This document shows positions 26,101-37,942 of a DNA stretch of 64,000 nt, piece by piece. Positions within the stretch are counted from its first letter, which is position 1. The number at the start of each line of letters is the position of its first letter. The notes beneath the pieces are model-generated. The model did not search any database. It saw nothing but the letters and a program-made list of their open reading frames with translations, and was not told where the DNA came from. Source of the stretch: Ptiloglossa arizonensis (taxonomy: Eukaryota > Arthropoda > Insecta > Hymenoptera > Colletidae); assembly GCF_051014685.1 (NCBI RefSeq), contig NW_027478399.1, positions 1,488,001-1,552,000 on the forward strand, written 5' to 3'. The position numbers were made by a program, and so were the translations under genes.

Positions 26101-26989
26101 ATCTGAAAGTAGAAACTCGCCCGATTACAATGCTGGTTGTACTTTTCCCCTAGGCCATAGTAGTTATTGTTTTCGAGTATCAGACTTGCGAAAATTTTGA
26201 TGGTTGCTCAAGCGTTCCTTAACTTGAAACTCCCATATCTCGCGAACGGATTGACGAACTCGAGAAATTCCTGTTGCATCTGAAAGTAGAAACTCGCCCG
26301 ATTACAATGGTGTGCGTACTTTTCCCCTAGGCCATAGAAGTTATTGTTTTCGATTATCAGACTTGCGAAAATTTTGATGGTTTCTCAACCATTCCTTCAC
26401 TTCTAACTCCCATATCTGGCGAACGGATTGACGGTCTCGAGAAATTCCTATTGCATCTGAAAGTAGAAACTGGCCCGATTACAACGGTATGTGTATTTTT
26501 CCCCTAGGCCTTTGTAGTTATTGGTTTCGGGAATCAGACTTGCGAAAATTTTGATGGTTTCTCAACCACTCCTTCACTTCTAACTCCCATATCTGGCGAA
26601 CGGATTGACGATCTCGAGAAATTCCTGTTGCATCTCAAAGTAGAAACACGCCCGATTACAATGGTGTGTGTACTTTTCCCCTAGGCCATTCCAGTTATTT
26701 GTTTCGAGTATCAGACCAGCGAAAATTTTGAAGGTTTCTCAACCATTCCCTAACTTCAAACTCCCATATCTCGCGAACGGATTGACGAACTCAAGAAATT
26801 CCTGTTGCATCTGAAGGTAGAAACTCGCCGGAATACAGCGGTAAGTAAACTTTTCCCCTAGGCCATAGTAGTTATTGGTTTCGATTATCAGACTTGCGAA
26901 AATTTTGATGGTTTCTCAACCATTCCTTAACTTCGAACTCCCATATCTCGCGAACGGATTGACGAACTCGAGAAATTCCTGTTGCATCC
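22918..26989 (+). repeat. 22-monomer duplication, copy 2, with one extra monomer
   Basis: The length is 4,072 bp, which is 3,896 + 177 - 1. The -1 is a lost base at about 23211 (TTAATTCGAAC against TTAACTTCGAAC). The offset to copy 1 then changes from 5,311 to 5,488 across about 24850-25040, so one whole monomer was gained here or lost in copy 1. The junction with copy 1 lies within a 27-bp shared stretch at 22918-22944. The match to the internal copy at 22.9 kb ends at 27017. Confidence 0.9.
24850..25040 (+). repeat. Single-monomer (177-bp) length difference between the 22-monomer copies
   Basis: The counterpart at about 19540 runs straight from GAATTGACGAACTCGAG to GATTACAATGCTGGG. Here a full monomer, with ATTCCAGTTGTATC and CTCGGGAACGG, lies between those markers. 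The exact ends cannot be placed because both flanks are repeat. Confidence 0.75.
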
Positions 26990-27764
26990 GAAAGTAGAAA
27001 CTCGCCCGATTACAACTGCATTTGTATTTTTCCCCTAGGCCTTTGTAGTTATTGGTTTCGGGAATCAGATTTGCAAAAATTTTGATGGTTTCTCAACCAT
27101 TCCTTCACTTCTAACTCCCATATCTGGCGAACGGATTGACGATCTCGAGAAATTCCTGTTGCATATCAAAGTAGAAACACGCCCGATTACAGTGGTGTGT
27201 CTACTTTTCCCCTAGGCCATTCCAGTTATTGGTTTCGAGTATCAGACCAGCGAAAATGTTGATGGTTTCTCAACCATTCCCTAACTTCAAACTCCCATAC
27301 CTCGGGAACGGATTGACGATCTCGAGAAATTCCTGTTGCATCTGAAAGTAGAAACACGCCCGATTACAATGGTGTGTGTTCTTTTCCCCTAGGTCATAGT
27401 AGTTATTGGGATTCGAGTACCAGACATGCGAAAATTTTGATGGTTTCTCAACCATTCCTTTACTTCAATCTCCCATATCACGCGAACGGATTGACCAACT
27501 CGAGAAATTCCTAATGCATCTGTAAGCAGAAACTCGCACCTTCACAACGGCATGTGGATTTTTCCCCTAGGCCTTTGTAGTTATTGGTTTCGGGAATCAG
27601 ACTTGCGAAAATTTTGATGGTTTCTGAACCATTCCTTAACTTCTAACTCCCATATCTCGCGAACGGATTGACGATCTCGAGAAATTCCTGTTGCATCTGA
27701 AAGTAGAAACACGCCCGATTACAGTGGTGTGTGTACTTTTCCCCTAGGCCACTCCAGTTATTGG
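26990..27764 (+). repeat. Diverged satellite monomers, no gene
   Basis: Four to five monomers, one with a +1 insertion (TTATTGGGATTCGAG, about 27406). An ORF at 27270-27455 on the reverse strand is a repeat by-product. Confidence 0.75.
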
Positions 27765-29035
27765 TTTCGAGTATCAGACCAGCGATAATTTTGATGGTTT
27801 CTCAACCATTCCTTAACTTCAAACTCCCATATCTCGCGAACGAATTGACGAACACGAGAAATTCTTGTTGCATCTGAAAGAAGAAACTCGCCCGATTACA
27901 GCGGTGTGTGTATTTTTGCCCTAGGCCATAGTAGTTATTGGTTTCGAGTATCAGACTTGCGAAAATTTTGATGGTTTCTCAACCATTCCTTAATTTCAAA
28001 CTCCCATATCTCGCGAACGAATCGACGAACACGAAAAATTCCTGTTGCATCTGAAAGTAGAAACTCGCCCGAATACAGCGGTAAGTGTGCTTTTCCCCTA
28101 GGGCATTCCAGTTATTGGTTTGGAGTATCAGACCAGCGAAATTTTTGATGGTTTCTCAACCATTCCTTAATTTCAAACTCCCATATCTCAAGAACGATTT
28201 GACGAACTCGAGAAATTCCTGTTGCATCGGAAATTAGAAACTCGCCCTATTACAATGGTGTGTGCACTTTGCCCCTAGGCCATTCCAGTTATTGATTTCG
28301 AGTATCAGACCAGCGAAATTTTTGATGGTTTCTCAACCATTCCTTAACTTCAAACTCCCATATCTCGCGAACGGATTGACGAACTCGAGAAATTCCTGTT
28401 GCATCTGAAAGTAGAAACTCGCCCGATTACAACGGTGTGTGTATTTTTCCCCTAGGCCATTGTAGTTATTGGTTTCGAGTATCAGACATTCGAAAATTTT
28501 GATGGTTTCTCAACCATTCCTTTACTTCAAACTCCCATATCACGCGAACGGATTGACGAAATCGAGAAATTCCTATTGCATCTGAAAGCAGAAACTCGCC
28601 CGATTACAACGGTATGTGTATTTTTGCCCTAGGCCATAGTAGTTATTGGTTTCGGGAATCAGACTTGCGAAAATTTTGATGGTTTCTCAACCATTCCTTA
28701 ATTTCAAACTCCCATATCTCGGGAACGGATTGACGATCTCGAGAAATTCCTGTTGCATCTGAAAGTAGAAGCACGCCCGATTACAATGGTGTGTGTTCTT
28801 TTCCCCTAGGCCACAGTAGTTATTGGTTTCGAGTATCAGACTTGCGAAAATTTTGATGGTTGCTTAAGCGTTCCTTAACTTCAAACTCCCATATCTCGCG
28901 AACGGATTCACGAACTCGAGAAATTCCTGTTGCATCCGAAAGTAGAAACTCGCACGATTACAAGTGCATGTGTATTTCTCCCCAAGGCGTTTGTAGTTAC
29001 TGGTTTCGGGAATCAGACTTGCGAAAATTTTGATG
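27765..29035 (+). repeat. Seven-monomer block, paralogous to 40155-41425
   Basis: The offset is about 12,389 bp (70 monomers, -1). Shared rare variants appear in the same order: GCGATAATTTTG; GAACACGAG with GAAAGAAGAAAC; GGTAAGTGTGC (28080 and 40469); CTAGGGCATTCC; GAACGATTTGACG with CATCGGAAA; CCTTTACTTC or CGTTTACTTC with ATCACGCG; GAAGCACGCCC; GCCACAGTAG. Scattered substitutions suggest an older event than the tandem duplications around it. Confidence 0.8.
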
Positions 29036-30651
29036 GTTTCTCAACCATTCCTTAATTTCAAACTCCCATATCTCGGGAACGGATTGACGATCTCGAGAAA
29101 TTCCTGTTGCATCTGAAAGTAGAAACACGCCCGATTACAATGGTGTGTGTTCTTTCCCCCTAGGCCATAGTAGTTACTGGTTGCGAGTATCAGACTTGCG
29201 AAAATTTTGATGGTTGCTCAAGCGTTCCTTAACTTCAAACTCCCATATCTCGCGAACGGATTGACGAACTCGAGAAATTCCTGTTGCATCCGAAAGTAGA
29301 AACACGCCCGATTACAGTGGTGTGTGTACTTTTCCCCTATGCCATTCCAGTTATTGGTTTCGAGAATCAGACCAGCGAAACTTTGATGGTTTCTCAACCA
29401 TTCCTTAATTTCAAGCTCCCATATCTCGGGAACGGATTGACGATCTCGAGAAATTCCGGTTGCATCTGAAAGTAGAAACTCGCCCGATTACAACAGTATG
29501 TGTATTTTTCCCCTAGGCCTTTGTAGTTATTGGTTTCGGGAATCAGACTTGCAAAAATTTTGATGGTTCCACAAACATTCCTTAACTTCAAACTCCCATA
29601 TCTCGCGAATGGATTGACGAACTCGAGAAATTCCTGTTGCATCTGAAAGTAGAAACTCGCCCGATTACCATGGTGTGTGTACTTTTCACCTAGGCCATAG
29701 TAGTTATTGGTTTCGAGTATCAGACTTGCGAAAATTTTGAATGTTTCTCAACCATTCCTTAACATCGAACTCCCATATCTGGCGAAAGGATTGACGATCT
29801 CGAGAAATTCCAGTTGCATCTGAAAGTAGAAGCTCGCCGGAATACAGCGGTAAGTGTACTTTTCCCCTAGGCCATAGTAGTTGTTGGTTTCGATTATCAG
29901 ACTTGCGAAAATTTTGATGGTTTCTCAACCATTCTTTAACTTCGAACTCCCATATCTCGCGAACGGATTGACGAACTCGAGAAATTCCTGTTGCATCCGA
30001 AAGTAGAAACTCGCCCGATTACAACTGCATGTGTATTTTTCCCCTAGGCCTTTGTAGTTATTGGTTTCGGGAATCAGCCTTGCGAAAATTTTGATGGTTT
30101 CTCAACCATTCCTTCAGTTCTAACTCCCATATCTGGCGAACGGATTGACGATCTCGAGAAACTCCTGTTGCATCTCAAAGTAGAAACACGCCCGATTACA
30201 GTGGTGTGTGTACTTTTCCCCTAGGCCATTCCAGTTATTGGTTTCGAGAATCAGACCAGCGAAACTTTGATGGTTTCTCAACCATTCCTTAATTTCAAAC
30301 TCCCATATCTCGGGAACGGATTGACGATCTCGAGAAATTCCTATTGCATCTGAAAGTAGAAACTCGCCCGATTACAACGGTATGTGTATTTTTCCCCTAG
30401 GCCTTTGTAGTTATTGGTTTCGGGAATCAGACTTGCAAAAATTTTGATGGTTCCTCAAACATTCTTTAACTTCAAACTCCCATATCTCGCGAATGGATTG
30501 ACGAACTCGAGAAACTCCTGTTGCATCTCAAAGTAGAAACACGCCCGATTACAGTGGTGTGTGTACTTTTCCCCTAGGCCATTCCAGTTATTGGTTTCGA
30601 GTATCAGACCAGCGAAAATTTTGATGGTTTCTCAACCATTCCCTAACTTCA
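29036..30651 (+). repeat. Diverged monomers with a 5-monomer partial duplication
   Basis: TTCGAGAATCAGACC with GCGAAACTTTGATGG, a 1-bp-shorter form, occurs at about 29360-29390 and again 884 bp later at about 30244-30273 (five monomers, -1). The following CTCGGGAACGG monomer is also shared, up to about 29590 and 30480. The rest is ordinary diverged satellite. Confidence 0.8.
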
Positions 30652-31358
30652 AACTCCCATATCTCGCGAACGGATTGACGAACTCGAGAAATTCCTTTTG
30701 CATCTGAAAGTAGAAACTCGCCCGATTACAATGGTGTCTGTACTTTTCCCCTAGGCCATAGTAGTTATTGGTTTCGATTATCAGACTTGCGAAAATTTTG
30801 ATGGTTTCTCAACCATTCCTTAACTTCGAACTCCTATATCTCGCGAACGGATTCACGAACTCGAGAAATTCCTGTTGCATCTGAAAGTAGAAACTCGCAC
30901 GATTACAACGGCTTATGTATTTTTCCCCCAGGCCTTTGTGGTTATTGGTTTCGGGAATCAGCCTTGCCAAAATTTTGATGGTCTCTCAACCATTCCTTAA
31001 CTTCAAACTCCCATATCTCGGGAACGGATTGACGATCTCGAGAAATTCCTGTTGCATCTGAAAGTAGAAACACGCCCGATTACAATGGTGTGTGTTCTTT
31101 TCCCCTAGGCCATTGTAGTTATTGGTTTCGAGTACCAGACATGCGAAAATTTTGATGGTTTCTCAACCATTCCTTTACTTCAATCTCCCATATCACGCGA
31201 ACGGATTGACCAACTCGAGAAATTCCTGTTGCATCTGAAAGTAGAAACTCGCCCGATTACAATGGTGTCTGAACTTTTCACCTAGGCCATAGTAGTCATT
31301 GGTTTCGAGTATCAGACTTGCGAAAATTTTGATGGTTGCTCAAGCGTTCCTTAACTTG

Positions 31359-32597
31359 AAACTCCCATATCTCGCGAACGGATTGACGAACTCGAGAAAT
31401 TCCTGTTGCATCTGAAAGTAGAAACTCGCCCGATTACAATGGTGTGTGTACTTTTCCCCTAGGCCATAGTAGTTATTGGTTTCGAGTATCAGACCAGCGA
31501 AAATTTTTATGGTTTCTCAACCATTCCTTAAATTCAAACTCCCATATCTCGCGAACGGATTGACGAACTCGAGAAATTCCTGTCTCATCTGAAAGTAGAA
31601 ACTCGCCCGAATACAGCGGTAAGTGTACTTTTCCCCTAGGCCATTCCAGTTATTGGTTTCGAGTATCAGACCGTCGAAAATTTTGATGGTTTCTCAACCA
31701 TTCCTTAACTTCAAACTCCCATATCTCGGGAACGGATTGACGATCTCGAGAAATTCCTGTTGCATGTGAAAGTAGAAACACGCCCGATTACAATGGTATG
31801 TGTTCTTTTCCCCTAGGCCATAGTAGTTATTGGTTTCGAGTATCAGACTTGCGGAAATTTTGATGGTTGCTCAAGCGTTCCTTAACTTCAAACTCCCATA
31901 TCTCGCGAACGGATTGACGAACTCGAGAAATTCCTGTTGCATCTGAAAGCAGAAACTCGCACGATTACAGCTGCATGTGTATTTTTCCCCTAGGCCTTTG
32001 TAGTTATTGGTTTCGGGAATCAGACTTGCGAAAATTTTGATGGTTTCCCAACCGTTCCTTAACTTCAAACTCCCATATCTGGCGAACGGATTGACGATCT
32101 CGAGAAACTCCTGTTGCATCTCAAAGTAGAAACACGCCCGATTACAGTGGTGTGTGTACTTTTCCCCTACGCCATTCCAGTTATTGGTTTCGAGTATCAG
32201 ACCAGCGAAAATTTTGATGGTTTCTCAAAAATTCCCTAACTTCAAACTCCCATATCTCGCGAACGGATTGACGAACTCGAGAAATTCCTGTTGCATCTGA
32301 AAGTAGAAACTCGCCGGAATACAGCGGTAAGTGTACTTTTCCCCTAGGCCATGGTAGTTATTGGTTTCGGGAATCAGACTTGCAAAAATTTTGATGGTTT
32401 CTCAACCATTCCTTAATTTCAAACTCCCATATCTCGGGAACGGATTGACGATCTCGAGAAATTCCTGTTGCATCTGAAAGCAGAAACTCGCACGATTACA
32501 GCTGCATGTGTATTTTTCCCCTAGGCCTTTGTAGTTATTGGTTTCGGGAATCAGACTTGCGAAAATTTGGATGGTTTCCCAACCGTTCCTTAACTTC
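31359..32597 (+). repeat. 7-monomer (1,239-bp) duplication, first unit in copy 1
   Basis: Repeats at 32598. Shared markers are GAGTATCAGACCGTCG, TTGCGGAAATTTTG, AGCTGCATG with GATGGTTTCCCAACCG, and CTCAAAAATTCCC. The same pair exists in copy 2 of the 22-monomer duplication at 35252 and 36491, so this duplication happened first. Confidence 0.9.
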
Positions 32598-33490
32598 AAA
32601 CTCCCATATCTCGCGAGCGGATTGACGAACTCGAGAAATTCCTGTTGCATCTGAAAGTAGAAACTCGCCCGATTACAATGGTGTGTGTACTTTTCCCCTA
32701 GGCCATAGTAGTTATTGGTTTCGAGTATCAGACCAGCGAAAATTTTATGGTTTCTCAACCATTCCTTAAATTCAAACTCCCATATCTCGCGAACGGATTG
32801 ACGAACTCGAGAAATTCCTGTCTCATCTGAAAGTAGAAACTCGCCCGAATACAGCGGTAAGTGTACTTTTCCCCTAGGCCATTCCAGTTATTGGTTTCGA
32901 GTATCAGACCGTCGAAAATTTTGATGGTTTCTCAACCATTCCTTAACTTCAAACTCCCATATCTCGGGAACGGATTGACGATCTCGAGAAATTCCTGTTG
33001 CATGTGAAAGTAGAAACACGCCCGATTACAATGGTATGTGTTCTTTTCCCCTAGGCCATAGTAGTTATTGGTTTCGAGTATCAGACTTGCGGAAATTTTG
33101 ATGGTTGCTCAAGCGTTCCTTAACTTCAAACTCCCATATCTCGCGAACGGATTGACGAACTCGAGAAATTCCTGTTGCATCTGAAAGCAGAAACTCGCAC
33201 GATTACAGCTGCATGTGTATTTTTCCCCTAGGCCTTTGTAGTTATTGGTTTCGGGAATCAGACTTGCGAAAATTTTGATGGTTTCCCAACCGTTCCTTAA
33301 CTTCAAACTCCCATATCTGGCGAACGGATTGACGATCTCGAGAAACTCCTGTTGCATCTCAAAGTAGAAACACGCCCGATTACAGTGGTGTGTGTACTTT
33401 TCCCCTACGCCATTCCAGTTATTGGTTTCGAGTATCAGACCAGCGAAAATTTTGATGGTTTCTCAAAAATTCCCTAACTTCAAACTCCCA
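32598..33490 (+). repeat. 7-monomer duplication, second unit in copy 1, truncated
   Basis: Follows 31359-32597 at 1,239 bp, then at 1,238 bp after a 1-bp deletion at about 32745 (AAAATTTTATGG, where the sister has AAAATTTTTATGG). It stops two monomers short at about 33475-33495 relative to 36491-37729. The 118-residue reverse ORF at 32402-32758 arises from the stop losses here together with that deletion. Confidence 0.88.
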
Positions 33491-35251
33491 TATCTGGCGA
33501 ACGGATTGACGATCTCGAGAAATTCCTGTTGCATCTGAAAGTAGAAACACGCCCGATTACAGTGGTGTGTGTACTTTTCCCCTAGGCCACTCCAGTTACT
33601 AGTTCCGAGTATCAGACCAGCGAAAATTTTGATGGTTTCTCAACCATTCCTTAACTTCAAACTCCCATATCTCGCGAACGAATTGACGAACACGAGAAAT
33701 TCTTGTTGCATCTGAAAGAAGAAACTCGCACGATTACAACGGTATGTGTATTTTTCCCCCAGGACTTTGTAGTTATTGGTTTCGGGAATCAGACTTGCGA
33801 AAATTTTGATGGTTTCTCAACCATTCCTTAAATTATAACTCCCATATCTCGCGAACGGATTGACGATCTCGAGAAATTCCTGTTGCATCTGAAAGTAGAA
33901 ACTCGCCGGAATACAGCGGTAAGTGTACTTTTCCCCTAGGTCATAGTAGTTATTGGTTTCGATTATCAGACTTGCGAAAATTTTTATGGTTTCTCAACCA
34001 TTCCTTCACTTCTAACTCCCATATCTGGCGAACGGATTGACGATCTCGAGAAACTCCTGTTGCATCTCAAAGTAGAAACACGCCCGATTACAGTGGTGTG
34101 TGTACTTTTCCCCTACGCCATTCCAGTTATTGGTTTCGAGTATCAGACCAGCGAAAATTTTGATGGTTTCTCAAAAATTCCCTAACTTCAAACTCCCATA
34201 TCTCGCGAACGGATTGACGAACTCGAGAAATTCCTGTTGCATCTGAAAGTAGAAACTCGCCGGAATACAGCGGTAAGTGTACTTTTCCCCTAGGCCATGG
34301 TAGTTATTGGTTTCGGGAATCAGACTTGCAAAAATTTTGATGGTTTCTCAACCATTCCTTAATTTCAAACTCCCATATCTCGGGAACGGATTGACGATCT
34401 CGAGAAATTCCTGTTGCATGTGAAAGTAGAAACACGCCCGATTACAATGGTGTGTGTTCTTTTCCCCTAGGCCATTCCAGTTATTGGTTTCGAGTATCAG
34501 ACCAGCGAAAATTTTGAAGGTTTCTCAACCATTCCTTAAATTCTAACTCCCATATCTCGCGAACGGATTGACGAACTCGAGAAATTCCTTTTGCATCTGA
34601 AAGTAGAAACTCGCCCGATTACAATGGTGTCTGTACTTTTCCCCTAGGCCATAGTAGTTATTGGTTTCGATTATCAGACTTGCGAAAATTTTGATGGTTT
34701 CTCAACCATTCCTTAACTTCGAACTCCTATATCTCGCGAACGGATTCACGAACTCGAGAAATTCCTGTTGCATCTGAAAGTAGAAACTCGCACGATTACA
34801 ACGGCTTATGTATTTTTCCCCCAGGCCTTTGTGGTTATTGGTTTCGGGAATCAGCCTTGCCAAAATTTTGATGGTCTCTCAACCATTCCTTAACTTCAAA
34901 CTCCCATATCTCGGGAACGGATTGACGATCTCGAGAAATCCCTGTTGCATCTGAAAGTAGAAACACGCCCGATTACAATGGTGTGTGTTCTTTTCCCCTA
35001 GGCCATTGTAGTTATTGGTTTCGAGTACCAGACATGCGAAAATTTTGATGGTTTCTCAACCATTCCTTTACTTCAATCTCCCATATCACGCGAACGGATT
35101 GACCAACTCGAGAAATTCCTGTTGCATCTGAAAGTAGAAACTCGCCCGATTACAATGGTGTCTGAACTTTTCACCTAGGCCATAGTAGTCATTGGTTTCG
35201 AGTATCAGACTTGCGAAAATTTTGATGGTTGCTCAAGCGTTCCTTAACTTG

Positions 35252-36490
35252 AAACTCCCATATCTCGCGAACGGATTGACGAACTCGAGAAATTCCTGTT
35301 GCATCTGAAAGTAGAAACTCGCCCGATTACAATGGTGTGTGTACTTTTCCCCTAGGCCATAGTAGTTATTGGTTTCGAGTATCAGACCAGCGAAAATTTT
35401 TATGGTTTCTCAACCATTCCTTAAATTCAAACTCCCATATCTCGCGAACGGATTGACGAACTCGAGAAATTCCTGTCTCATCTGAAAGTAGAAACTCGCC
35501 CGAATACAGCGGTAAGTGTACTTTTCCCCTAGGCCATTCCAGTTATTGGTTTCGAGTATCAGACCGTCGAAAATTTTGATGGTTTCTCAACCATTCCTTA
35601 ACTTCAAACTCCCATATCTCGGGAACGGATTGACGATCTCGAGAAATTCCTGTTGCATGTGAAAGTAGAAACACGCCCGATTACAATGGTATGTGTTCTT
35701 TTCCCCTAGGCCATAGTAGTTATTGGTTTCGAGTATCAGACTTGCGGAAATTTTGATGGTTGCTCAAGCGTTCCTTAACTTCAAACTCCCATATCTCGCG
35801 AACGGATTGACGAACTCGAGAAATTCCTGTTGCATCTGAAAGCAGAAACTCGCACGATTACAGCTGCATGTGTATTTTTCCCCTAGGCCTTTGTAGTTAT
35901 TGGTTTCGGGAATCAGACTTGCGAAAATTTTGATGGTTTCCCAACCGTTCCTTAACTTCAAACTCCCATATCTGGCGAACGGATTGACGATCTCGAGAAA
36001 CTCCTGTTGCATCTCAAAGTAGAAACACGCCCGATTACAGTGGTGTGTGTACTTTTCCCCTACGCCATTCCAGTTATTGGTTTCGAGTATCAGACCAGCG
36101 AAAATTTTGATGGTTTCTCAAAAATTCCCTAACTTCAAACTCCCATATCTCGCGAACGGATTGACGAACTCGAGAAATTCCTGTTGCATCTGAAAGTAGA
36201 AACTCGCCGGAATACAGCGGTAAGTGTACTTTTCCCCTAGGCCATGGTAGTTATTGGTTTCGGGAATCAGACTTGCAAAAATTTTGATGGTTTCTCAACC
36301 ATTCCTTAATTTCAAACTCCCATATCTCGGGAACGGATTGACGATCTCGAGAAATTCCTGTTGCATCTGAAAGCAGAAACTCGCACGATTACAGCTGCAT
36401 GTGTATTTTTCCCCTAGGCCTTTGTAGTTATTGGTTTCGGGAATCAGACTTGCGAAAATTTGGATGGTTTCCCAACCGTTCCTTAACTTC
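35252..36490 (+). repeat. 7-monomer duplication, first unit in copy 2
   Basis: 1,239 bp, repeated at once at 36491. The junction is bracketed to 36491-36504 by C at 36490 (G in the upstream unit) and C at 36505 (G downstream). Confidence 0.92.
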
Positions 36491-37729
36491 AAACTCCCAT
36501 ATCTCGCGAGCGGATTGACGAACTCGAGAAATTCCTGTTGCATCTGAAAGTAGAAACTCGCCCGATTACAATGGTGTGTGTACTTTTCCCCTAGGCCATA
36601 GTAGTTATTGGTTTCGAGTATCAGACCAGCGAAAATTTTTATGGTTTCTCAACCATTCCTTAAATTCAAACTCCCATATCTCGCGAACGGATTGACGAAC
36701 TCGAGAAATTCCTGTCTCATCTGAAAGTAGAAACTCGCCCGAATACAGCGGTAAGTGTACTTTTCCCCTAGGCCATTCCAGTTATTGGTTTCGAGTATCA
36801 GACCGTCGAAAATTTTGATGGTTTCTCAACCATTCCTTAACTTCAAACTCCCATATCTCGGGAACGGATTGACGATCTCGAGAAATTCCTGTTGCATGTG
36901 AAAGTAGAAACACGCCCGATTACAATGGTATGTGTTCTTTTCCCCTAGGCCATAGTAGTTATTGGTTTCGAGTATCAGACTTGCGGAAATTTTGATGGTT
37001 GCTCAAGCGTTCCTTAACTTCAAACTCCCATATCTCGCGAACGGATTGACGAACTCGAGAAATTCCTGTTGCATCTGAAAGCAGAAACTCGCACGATTAC
37101 AGCTGCATGTGTATTTTTCCCCTAGGCCTTTGTAGTTATTGGTTTCGGGAATCAGACTTGCGAAAATTTTGATGGTTTCCCAACCGTTCCTTAACTTCAA
37201 ACTCCCATATCTGGCGAACGGATTGACGATCTCGAGAAACTCCTGTTGCATCTCAAAGTAGAAACACGCCCGATTACAGTGGTGTGTGTACTTTTCCCCT
37301 ACGCCATTCCAGTTATTGGTTTCGAGTATCAGACCAGCGAAAATTTTGATGGTTTCTCAAAAATTCCCTAACTTCAAACTCCCATATCTCGCGAACGGAT
37401 TGACGAACTCGAGAAATTCCTGTTGCATCTGAAAGTAGAAACTCGCCGGAATACAGCGGTAAGTGTACTTTTCCCCTAGGCCATGGTAGTTATTGGTTTC
37501 GGGAATCAGACTTGCAAAAATTTTGATGGTTTCTCAACCATTCCTTAATTTCAAACTCCCATATCTCGGGAACGGATTGACGATCTCGAGAAATTCCTGT
37601 TGCATCTGAAAGCAGAAACTCGCACGATTACAGCTGCATGTGTATTTTTCCCCTAGGCCTTTGTAGTTATTGGTTTCGGGAATCAGACTTGCGAAAATTT
37701 GGATGGTTTCCCAACCGTTCCTTAACTTC
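36491..37729 (+). repeat. 7-monomer duplication, second unit in copy 2
   Basis: Full-length second unit, followed by the CACTCCAGTTACTAGTTCCGAG monomer at about 37838. The variant CGCGAGCGG (36506) marks its first monomer and is shared with 32613 in copy 1. Confidence 0.92.
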
Positions 37730-37942
37730 AAACTCCCATATCTGGCGAACGGATTGACGATCTCGAGAAATTCCTGTTGCATCTGAAAGTAGAAACACGC
37801 CCGATTACAGTGGTGTGTGTACTTTTCCCCTAGGCCACTCCAGTTACTAGTTCCGAGTATCAGACCAGCGAAAATTTTGATGGTTTCTCAACCATTCCTT
37901 AACTTCAAACTCCCATATCTCGCGAACGAATTGACGAACACG

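Larger units (their letters stand above)
30652..34544 (+). repeat. 22-monomer tandem duplication (second locus), copy 1 (3,893 bp)
   Basis: This copy matches 34545-38792. Markers are AAATTCCTTTTGC (30690 and 34583), CGGCTTATG with TTCCCCCAGG, GGTCTCTCAACC, GTGTCTGAACTTTTCACC, and TACTAGTTCCGAG (33598 and 37846). The offset is 3,893 bp to about 32745, 3,894 after a private 1-bp deletion there, and 4,248 after about 33490, where two monomers (354 bp) present in copy 2 are missing. The junction lies in the shared stretch 34545-34578. Confidence 0.92.

Noticed and set aside
32402..32758. 118-residue reverse ORF
   Set aside because: Two monomers read through where TCTCAACC became TCCCAACC, which removes the usual TGA, with a start supplied by a 1-bp deletion near 32745. 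It is satellite sequence only.
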